From: Sphingomonas sp. IBVSS2
GTDB taxonomy: Bacteria; Pseudomonadota; Alphaproteobacteria; Sphingomonadales; Sphingomonadaceae
Direction: 5' to 3'
Assembly: GCF_002127225.1 (NCBI RefSeq)
Contig: NZ_NFUR01000002.1
Span: 62,001 to 126,000, forward strand
DNA: 64,000 nt
Made by a program: the position numbers and the translations under genes. The notes under the pieces are model-generated. The model did no database searches. It saw only the letters and a list, made by a program, of their open reading frames with translations, and was not told where the DNA came from. How positions within the stretch are numbered: the first letter of the stretch is position 1; each line of letters opens with the position of its first letter. Positions 58,993 to 64,000 of this stretch are shown here, piece after piece.

Positions 58993-59577
58993 TCATGGCC
59001 GCCGGGTGTCGACGGCGATCCAGTTCAATTCCCAGTTCTTGCCGCCATCGGTTGAAAAGGCCTGCTCGAACCGCGCCGAGTTCGGCGTGATGTCCGCGAT
59101 CACGAAGCGCACCAGGATGGCGCGTCCTTCCCAGCTGTCCTGCGCATAGAATTCGCCGCAGCCCTTGTGGAACGCGCCGATCGGTGCCGGCGTGAGCACG
59201 CCTCCGCCGGCGCTGGCGAAGTTCAGCGACCATTGGCGGGCCTGCGGATTGTAGAGTCGCAGCGAGGCGCCCTCGATCCGGCCCGCCGGCCCCTCGACCT
59301 TGAGCTCGACGAGGTTCGCCCGCCCGCCCATCACCGGGCGCACCTCGCTGGTGCCGCTATATTCGACCCAGGTCGTCGAGCCCGAGAGCGGGTTCTTCAG
59401 GCGCTTGAGGTGAGTCGTCCAGGATCCGATCTCCCAATCGAAATCCCTCTGCCCGTCGGCATCCGGCGTCGTCGCGGCGGGGCAGGTCGTCGGCACCGGG
59501 GCCTGCTGCGCCAGTGCGGCGCCGGGCAGGACGAGCAGGAGGGCGGGGGCGAGGATTCGACGAAGCACATGCGGCAT
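58993..59577 (-). CDS. Secreted DUF1579-like protein
   Basis: 194 residues with a Sec signal (1-23). Mature segment DFDWEIGSWTTHLKRLKNPL and later MGGRANLVELKVEGP, SLRLYNPQARQWSLNFA resemble DUF1579-type small beta-barrel proteins, which may bind lipids. Function is not known. The ATG is at 59577. It forms a transcript with the downstream LysR gene and shares the divergent promoter with the pirin gene. Confidence 0.78.
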   Translation of the reverse strand: MPHVLRRILAPALLLVLPGAALAQQAPVPTTCPAATTPDADGQRDFDWEIGSWTTHLKRLKNPLSGSTTWVEYSGTSEVRPVMGGRANLVELKVEGPAGRIEGASLRLYNPQARQWSLNFASAGGGVLTPAPIGAFHKGCGEFYAQDSWEGRAILVRFVIADITPNSARFEQAFSTDGGKNWELNWIAVDTRRP

Positions 59578-59640
59578 GACGGCTGCTTTCGGCGGTGGGC
59601 CGGCCCAGTCTAGCAGACTTGGTTTCGAACGGAAGCCTTG

Positions 59641-59666
59641 GGAAACGATCGGTTTCCAACGTTTCC
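59641..59666. promoter_or_regulatory. GGAAAC/GTTTCC repeats in the pirin promoter
   Basis: GGAAAC (59641-59646) and GTTTCC (59652-59657) form a dyad with a 5-bp spacer; GTTTCC recurs at 59661-59666. They lie in the divergent promoter between the DUF1579-like and pirin genes, the most likely LysR-binding region. Confidence 0.5.
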
Positions 59667-59723
59667 ATTTACCGTGCGATCGGACCGCCTATCTTCCTGC
59701 TCAACACAGGAGGTTCAGACCCC

Positions 59724-60422
59724 ATGATCGACAAACGACCCTTTGAAACGCTTGGCCATGCCGACCATGGCTGGCTCAATGCGCGGCATCATTTCAGCTT
59801 CGCGGACTATTATGATCCCCGCCGGATGAGCTGGGGCGCGCTGCGCGTCTGGAACGACGACGAGATCGCCGCAGGCGCCGGTTTCCCGCCGCATCCGCAC
59901 CAGGACATGGAGATCATCACCTATGTCCGCCGGGGCGCGATCACGCACCAGGATTCGATGGGCAACAAGGGCCGAACCGGCGCCGGCGACGTCCAGGTGA
60001 TGAGCGCGGGCACCGGCGTGCGCCATGCCGAATATAATCTCGAGCCGGAGACGACGACGCTCTTCCAGATCTGGATCATGCCGCGCGAGCGGGGCGGCCA
60101 GCCGAGCTGGGGCGCCAAGCCTTTCCCCAAGGGCGATCGCTCGGGCAGGTTCGTCACCCTGGCGAGCGGCTTTGCCGAGGATGCGGATGCCCTGCCGATC
60201 CGGGCCGATGCCCGGGTGCTCGGCGCCACGCTGAAGGCCGGCGAGAGCGTCACGCACGAAGTGGGCGACGGCCGCCACGCCTATCTGGTGCCCGCGGTCG
60301 GCAGGATCGAGATCGATGGCGAGCCCGTCAATGCCCGGGACGGCGCCGCGCTCTCCAGCGGCAAGGCCTATGTCATCACCGCGATCGAGGATGCCGAGAT
60401 CGTCCTGGTCGACAGCGAATAA
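59724..60422 (+). CDS. Pirin family protein (YhaK-like)
   Basis: 232 residues of the bicupin family. The metal-binding cupin motif is [15 protein letters not shown] with histidines and Glu, then [12 protein letters not shown] and QIWIMP; the C-terminal cupin is shorter. Pirins dioxygenate quercetin-like compounds or sense redox state; many lie next to quinone reductase genes, as here (wrbA). AGGAGG lies 8 bp before the ATG. Expression is probably LysR-controlled. Confidence 0.92.
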   Translation: MIDKRPFETLGHADHGWLNARHHFSFADYYDPRRMSWGALRVWNDDEIAAGAGFPPHPHQDMEIITYVRRGAITHQDSMGNKGRTGAGDVQVMSAGTGVRHAEYNLEPETTTLFQIWIMPRERGGQPSWGAKPFPKGDRSGRFVTLASGFAEDADALPIRADARVLGATLKAGESVTHEVGDGRHAYLVPAVGRIEIDGEPVNARDGAALSSGKAYVITAIEDAEIVLVDSE

Positions 60423-60430
60423 CCGACTTC

Positions 60431-60524
60431 CCCCCTCCCGTTCGCGGGAGGGGCAGGGGGAGGGCGCGCGGCTCTCCCGCTTTGATCACCCCCTCCCCCA
60501 ATCCCTCTCGCCAGCGGGAGGGGA
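60431..60524. repeat. Intergenic palindrome pair between pirin and wrbA genes
   Basis: Two hairpins: CCCCTCCCG-TTCG-CGGGAGGGG at 60433-60454 and a related one (CCCTCTCGC / GGGAGGGG) at 60504-60524, with G- and C-rich sub-repeats between. It is a REP-like element similar in style, but not in sequence, to the repeats at 37909 and 53190. It may attenuate wrbA. Confidence 0.65.
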
Positions 60525-60541
60525 ACTCGAAGGAAATCGTC

Positions 60542-61168
60542 ATGTCCAAGATCCTGGTCCTCTATTATTCGTCCTATGGCCACCTCGCCAAGATGGCCGA
60601 TGCCGTTGCCGAAGGCGCGCGCAGCGCCGGTGCCGAAGTGGATGTGCGCCGCGTGCCCGAGACCGCGCCGTTCGAAGTGGCGCAGGCCGCGGGCTTCGTC
60701 GCCGACCACAGCCATGCGGTGCTCGAGGACGTCAATGAACTGGCCGGCTATGACGGCATCATCGTCGGCGCGCCGACCCGGTTCGGCCGCATGGCGAGCC
60801 AGATGGCTTCGTTCTGGGATCGCGCCGGCGGCGTCTGGTTCCAGGGCCAGCTGAACGGCAAGGTCGGTGGCGCCTTCACCTCGACCGCCACCCAGCATGG
60901 CGGCCAGGAGACGACGCTCTTCTCGATCATCACCAACCTGCTGCACTTCGGCCTGACCGTCGTCGGCCTGGACTATGGCTTCCAGGGCCAGTCCGGCGTC
61001 GGCGAAGTGAAGGGCGGCTCGCCCTATGGCGCGACCACGATCGCGGATGGCGACGGCAGCCGCCAGCCGAGTGAAGTGGAACTGGACGGCGCCCGCTATC
61101 AGGGCCGCCGCATCGCCGAGGTGGCCAACAAGCTCGCGGCTTCCCCCCGCGAAGTCGAGACCGCGTAA
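60542..61168 (+). CDS. wrbA: NAD(P)H:quinone oxidoreductase, WrbA type
   Basis: 208 residues. WrbA is a tetrameric flavodoxin-like quinone reductase. The FMN-binding loop is [31 protein letters not shown] and [15 protein letters not shown] are characteristic; the C-terminal [13 protein letters not shown] and [15 protein letters not shown] also match. The ATG at 60542 has GAAGGA upstream. The 3' end overlaps the opposite-strand M15 peptidase gene by 70 bp. Expected to protect against quinones and superoxide. Confidence 0.95.
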   Translation: MSKILVLYYSSYGHLAKMADAVAEGARSAGAEVDVRRVPETAPFEVAQAAGFVADHSHAVLEDVNELAGYDGIIVGAPTRFGRMASQMASFWDRAGGVWFQGQLNGKVGGAFTSTATQHGGQETTLFSIITNLLHFGLTVVGLDYGFQGQSGVGEVKGGSPYGATTIADGDGSRQPSEVELDGARYQGRRIAEVANKLAASPREVETA

Positions 61169-61866
61169 TCTCCCCCTCCTGGCGCGGTCTCCAGGGACGG
61201 CGGCCGGACTTCGTGTCCGGCCGCCGTTTTGGTTTGCTGGCGCGGAATGGCGGCAGGCGCCGGGAAGTTCGTCCGCGCGGCGGCGAAGCGGGCACGGGCC
61301 GCGGGCGTGCCCACCCAGCGCCAATGCCAGGGCTCCCAGCCCACGCCCTGCTTGTTGCCCGCGGGGAAGGAGAGCTCGAAGCCGAAGTCCGGGGCCCGGC
61401 GCATCAGCCATTGCCCGCCCGGCGTCAGCGCGAAGCATTGCTCGACGGCGCGGCAATTCGCGCCGCGCTGGACAAAGTCGATCGCATAGCCGGTGGCGTG
61501 CTCGCTATATCCCGGCGGCGCCACGAAGCGGGCTCGCAAGGCCGCCTCGCCGTCGCAATCGCGCAGCCCCGCGCAGAACACCCGGCGCTGATGGGCGATC
61601 GAGCGGAAGCAGGACAGGGCGCCGAGCGCGATTCCCTCCGCCCGCGCCGCCGCGAGCAACCGCTCGACATCGGGCACAGCCTCCCGCGCCATGACGCAGC
61701 CCGCCAGGCCCGGCACCGGTTGCAGGTCCGCGGCGGATGCCTCGCCATAGGGAAGATGGTTGAACAGGCGCGTGACGGCGGCGGGCGCGGGCGGAGGTGC
61801 GGTGTCGTCGCCGGCATGCGCCGCCAGCGGCAGAAGCGAGAGCAGGATCAGGGCCGAAGGACGCAT
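61099..61866 (-). CDS. M15B D-alanyl-D-alanine carboxypeptidase-like protein
   Basis: 255 residues with a Sec signal (about 1-18). Zinc-peptidase marks: [28 protein letters not shown] (His and Asp ligands) and WEPWHWR (His ligand). It would trim D-Ala-D-Ala from peptidoglycan peptides (VanY/DacB type). Its last ~45 residues run through the wrbA terminator hairpin (61199-61225) and into wrbA; the tail looks non-conserved. Two possibilities are an extended read-through tail or a lost stop codon. Confidence 0.87.
   Translation of the reverse strand: MRPSALILLSLLPLAAHAGDDTAPPPAPAAVTRLFNHLPYGEASAADLQPVPGLAGCVMAREAVPDVERLLAAARAEGIALGALSCFRSIAHQRRVFCAGLRDCDGEAALRARFVAPPGYSEHATGYAIDFVQRGANCRAVEQCFALTPGGQWLMRRAPDFGFELSFPAGNKQGVGWEPWHWRWVGTPAARARFAAARTNFPAPAAIPRQQTKTAAGHEVRPPSLETAPGGGDYAVSTSRGEAASLLATSAMRRP
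61199..61230 (+). terminator. Terminator of wrbA
   Basis: Eleven-base perfect arms GGCGGCCGGAC / GTCCGGCCGCC, loop TTCGT, then GTTTT, 30 bp past the wrbA stop. It lies inside the reading frame of the M15 gene on the other strand. Confidence 0.8.
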
Positions 61867-62022
61867 ACGCAACCTCGCGACGCTGCAGAAAAAAGGCGTC
61901 ACCCGTTCAAACGCGGTTCAAGCGGAAAGGCTCACGCAACTTTGCACATTGCTGTGTCGTTGCGCAGTTGTGTCCACAGGGTCAAAAACAGGCCCGCCGT
62001 TGCAGCAGAGGGAGAAATCATC

Positions 62023-62733
62023 ATGTTCCTGCGAGTTTCATGTCTTGCCTTGTCCGCGGCGCTGCTGAGCGCCACCGCTTCGGCGGCGCCGGCGCCGAAT
62101 TACGCCGCGCCCGCCGCCATGCAGCGGGTGGACGGCAACAATGTCGGCCGCGTTCGCCACAGCGGCGGCGGTGCCTTTGTCGAGACCCGTCCGGGCCGCT
62201 GGGTCGAGTTCGCCGACGACGGCACGCTCATCCATCGCTTCGACGAGACCGACCGCAGCCGCGACGCGGTCAACCTCTACGATCCGTCGCGCGGCGCGCG
62301 CGTGCGCCTCGACCTGCGCCGCGGCGACATTTCGGGCGTGCCGCGCTCGGGCCCGCCGCGCTTCCTCTACCGCATCACCGACGTCGATCCGCGCCGTTCC
62401 CGCGGCTGGGGCGACAATGGCGGCTGGGGCGAGGGCGGCTGGGGCCGTCCGGGCGGTGGCCGTCCTGGCGGCGGCGGCTGGGATCGTCCCGGCGGTGGCC
62501 GTCCCGGCGACGGCGGCTGGGATCGCCCCGGTGGCGGCCGTCCCGGTGACGGCGGCGGCTGGGGCACCGGCGGCGTGATCCGCGACATCGAGGTCGGCCC
62601 GATCTGGAACCAGTCCGACGCCGAGCGCAAGTGCCGCGACACCGCCCGCAACATGCGCGCCGAATGGACCGGCAACTGGCACACTACCGCCGAAGGCCGC
62701 CAGTCGGTCTGCTCGATCCGCTTCCAGCGCTGA
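62023..62733 (+). CDS. Secreted Gly-rich protein with MVL-like lectin module
   Basis: 236 residues: Sec signal (1-21), a beta-rich domain to about 120 (GAFVETRPGRWVEF, TLIHRFDETDR), a Gly/Arg/Trp-rich tandem-repeat linker (138-180), and a C-terminal module (184-236) that matches the mannan-binding MVL fold: VGPIWNQSDAERKC, WTGNWHTT and SVCSIRF, with Cys204 and Cys230 probably bridged. The protein likely binds glycans at the cell surface or in the matrix. GGGAGAAATC precedes the ATG. Confidence 0.8.
   Translation: MFLRVSCLALSAALLSATASAAPAPNYAAPAAMQRVDGNNVGRVRHSGGGAFVETRPGRWVEFADDGTLIHRFDETDRSRDAVNLYDPSRGARVRLDLRRGDISGVPRSGPPRFLYRITDVDPRRSRGWGDNGGWGEGGWGRPGGGRPGGGGWDRPGGGRPGDGGWDRPGGGRPGDGGGWGTGGVIRDIEVGPIWNQSDAERKCRDTARNMRAEWTGNWHTTAEGRQSVCSIRFQR
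62434..62562 (+). repeat. In-frame 39-bp tandem repeat, Gly-rich linker
   Basis: About three copies of a 13-residue unit (core GGWDRPGGGRPGD), with Trp at residues 140, 153, 166 and (14 later) 180. Slippage here could change linker length without shifting the frame. Confidence 0.85.
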
Positions 62734-62785
62734 TCCGAACCCACCACCGCTGGCGCTTCGGCGCCGGCGGTGGCATGGGCAGGCG

Positions 62786-63448
62786 ATGTTCAAGGATCGC
62801 GTGCTCTTCATCGACGGCGAGGCATTGGTGATCGACAAGCCCGCGGGCCTGCCGGTCGATCGTCCGCGGGACCGCGCGGAAAGCCTCGAGGACCTGCTCG
62901 ACCAGCTCACCTTCGGTTTCCAGCGCCTGCCGGTGCCGGTCCACCGGCTCGACCGCGATACCAGCGGCTGCCTGCTGCTCGCCCGCAACCCCAAGGCGCT
63001 GAAGCGCTTCGCCCAGGCCTTCGAGGCCGGGGCCGTGGCCAAGCGATACCTGGCGATCCTCGACGGCGAGCCCGCACAGGACAGCGGCACGATCGACTTG
63101 CCGCTGGCCAAGGTCTCGACGCGCGAGGAAGGCTGGCGGATGGTCGGCGACCCCAGGGGCAAGCCCTCGATAACCCGTTACAAGGTGATGGAACGCAAGG
63201 GCGGCAAGAGCCTGGTCGCCTTCTATCCCGAGACCGGCCGTACCCATCAGATCCGCGTGCACGCGGCCGAAGGGCTGGGCGCGCCGGTGATGGGGGACCC
63301 GGTCTATGGCCGGGGCGGGCCAGCGATGATGCTGCATGCGGTCGAACTGACTCTCCCGCGCGAGGGCAAGGACGATATCCACGCCACCGCCCCGCTGCCG
63401 GTGCGCTTCCACAACGCAGGGTTCGGGGCCGGGTTCGGCCGTGGCTGA
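62786..63448 (+). CDS. RluA-family RNA pseudouridine synthase
   Basis: 220 residues. The catalytic Asp is in VHRLDRDTSGCLLLAR; the YLAILDGEP and GRTHQIRVH motifs are typical of RluA-type enzymes. It isomerises uridines in rRNA or tRNA. No N-terminal S4 domain is present, as in RluA and TruC. The ATG has GGCAGGCG upstream. The stop overlaps the arfB GTG by 8 bp, so the two genes are translationally coupled. Confidence 0.93.
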   Translation: MFKDRVLFIDGEALVIDKPAGLPVDRPRDRAESLEDLLDQLTFGFQRLPVPVHRLDRDTSGCLLLARNPKALKRFAQAFEAGAVAKRYLAILDGEPAQDSGTIDLPLAKVSTREEGWRMVGDPRGKPSITRYKVMERKGGKSLVAFYPETGRTHQIRVHAAEGLGAPVMGDPVYGRGGPAMMLHAVELTLPREGKDDIHATAPLPVRFHNAGFGAGFGRG

Positions 63449-63842
63449 GATACCCGACGAGGCGATCGTCGAGGAGAAGTTCCTCGCCTCGACCGGGCCG
63501 GGCGGGCAGAATGTCAACAAGGTCGCCACGGCAGTCCAGCTGCGGATCGACGTGTTCAAGCTGGGCCTGGCGCCCCATGCCTATCAGAAGCTCAAGACGC
63601 TGGCCGGCACCAAGCTGACCGCGGGCGGCGAGCTGGTGATCACCGCCCGCAAGTTCCGCACCCAGGAAGCCAATCGCGCCGATGCCCGCGAGCGCGTCGT
63701 CGAGCTGATCGCCAAGGCGTATGAACGTGACGCCAAGCGGATCAAGACCAAGCCCAGCAAGGCCGCAAAGGCGCGGCGGGTGGACGAGAAGAAGGGGCGC
63801 AGCGCGGTGAAGGCGGGCCGGGGCAAGGTGCGGTTCGACTAG
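63441..63842 (+). CDS. arfB: Alternative ribosome-rescue factor (peptidyl-tRNA hydrolase ArfB)
   Basis: 133 residues. The GGQ motif is at 21-23 in STGPGGQNVNKV; the C-terminal basic tail (KIKTKPSKAAKARR and on to GRGKVRFD) is the mRNA-channel-binding part of ArfB/YaeJ. It hydrolyses peptidyl-tRNA on stalled ribosomes without a stop codon. GTG start, coupled to the pseudouridine synthase gene by 8 bp. The tail is intact, so it should be functional. Confidence 0.95.
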   Translation: MAEIPDEAIVEEKFLASTGPGGQNVNKVATAVQLRIDVFKLGLAPHAYQKLKTLAGTKLTAGGELVITARKFRTQEANRADARERVVELIAKAYERDAKRIKTKPSKAAKARRVDEKKGRSAVKAGRGKVRFD

Positions 63843-63905
63843 TGGATCTACATTCAGGCTAAGGATGTGGCTTGGCGGGCCGGAACACGTCGAGCCAACC
63901 TCTTT

Positions 63906-63993
63906 CGTCATGCTGAACTTGTTTCAGGGTCCAAGGTGCCACCAGCAATATCGCCGGTGGAGAATTGGATGCTGAAACAAGTTCAGCATGACG
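63906..63993. repeat. Intergenic inverted repeat, GAACTTGTTTCAG family
   Basis: Perfect 22-bp inverted arms (63906-63927 and 63972-63993) with a 44-bp spacer. It follows arfB by 63 bp. A different family from the repeat at 15504. Confidence 0.8.
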
Positions 63994-64000
63994 GAAGGGA

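Noticed and set aside
62434..62562. Possible CRISPR-like array
   Set aside because: The repeats are contiguous, 39 bp, in frame and encode a Gly-rich linker; there are no spacers.
61213..62733. 506-codon frame with the MVL module at its end
   Set aside because: The first 270 codons are antisense to the M15 peptidase; the real start is at 62023 with a ribosome binding site and signal peptide.

Overview
The window is a gene-dense, high-GC (roughly two-thirds G+C) alphaproteobacterial chromosome segment, best matching a Sphingomonas-like member of the Sphingomonadaceae. Pointers are a CtrA/CpdR/TrcR-type cell-cycle gene set, an UrcA protein, a SapC-family protein, a PhoK-type alkaline phosphatase of the kind described from Sphingomonas, and palindromic intergenic repeats. 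I see about 70 protein genes, one tRNA-Val(GAC) and one well-formed small RNA gene. I see no insertion sequence, prophage, integrase or CRISPR array. It reads as core chromosome with a few accessory insertions.

Layout. 1-5 kb: coaD (partial), ispA and xseB, a succinate-semialdehyde dehydrogenase, and an acyl-CoA ligase coupled to a secreted cupredoxin. 5-11 kb: a 7TM diguanylate cyclase, an unknown secreted 399-residue protein, UrcA, clpA and a DUF1192 protein. 11-17 kb: quinone oxidoreductase, GST, a metallophosphoesterase/glycosyltransferase pair, trcR behind a terminator-like hairpin, and arylamine N-acetyltransferase. 17-23 kb: acyl-CoA dehydrogenase divergent from an HxlR regulator with a clear dyad operator, dienelactone hydrolase, GST, a Tat-exported amidohydrolase, and a DEAD helicase/thioredoxin/DUF1289 operon. 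24-29 kb: D-2-hydroxyacid dehydrogenase, SapC, cytochrome b561, the sRNA, a small membrane protein, N-formylglutamate amidohydrolase, cpdR and tRNA-Val. 30-32.7 kb: methyltransferase, a soluble chemoreceptor and a degenerate orphan ABC ATPase.

32.8-42.6 kb holds every enzyme from isobutyryl-CoA to propionyl-CoA in valine breakdown: mmsA, acyl-CoA dehydrogenase, 3-hydroxyisobutyryl-CoA hydrolase, enoyl-CoA hydratase and mmsB. It is split after mmsA by an unrelated block (secreted unknown, sterol desaturase, membrane AraC regulator, polysaccharide deacetylase) that ends at a palindromic repeat element. 42.6-48.7 kb is envelope and redox: beta-helix protein, phoK, a DsbD/ScsB-like reductase, and small secreted proteins including a redoxin. 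48.7-52.1 kb is a circularly permuted ATP-grasp / alpha-E / transglutaminase-like cassette whose transglutaminase lacks the catalytic Cys. 52-57 kb: bpt, threonine ammonia-lyase, YtcJ-like amidohydrolase and HPP protein. 57-64 kb: ctrA (promoter rich in GANTC sites and with a CtrA-like box), a LysR/pirin/wrbA quinone-stress module, M15 peptidase, a secreted protein with an MVL-like lectin module, an RluA-type pseudouridine synthase and arfB.

The strongest candidates for new biology are the inactive-looking transglutaminase in the ATP-grasp cassette, the ABC ATPase that has lost several catalytic motifs next to a long dyad-symmetric divergent promoter, the CUCCUCC-loop sRNA, the hairpin just ahead of trcR, the paired compound-palindrome repeats, and the Gly-rich/MVL lectin protein. 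All statements come from reading the sequence; family names rest on motif recognition, not database searches.
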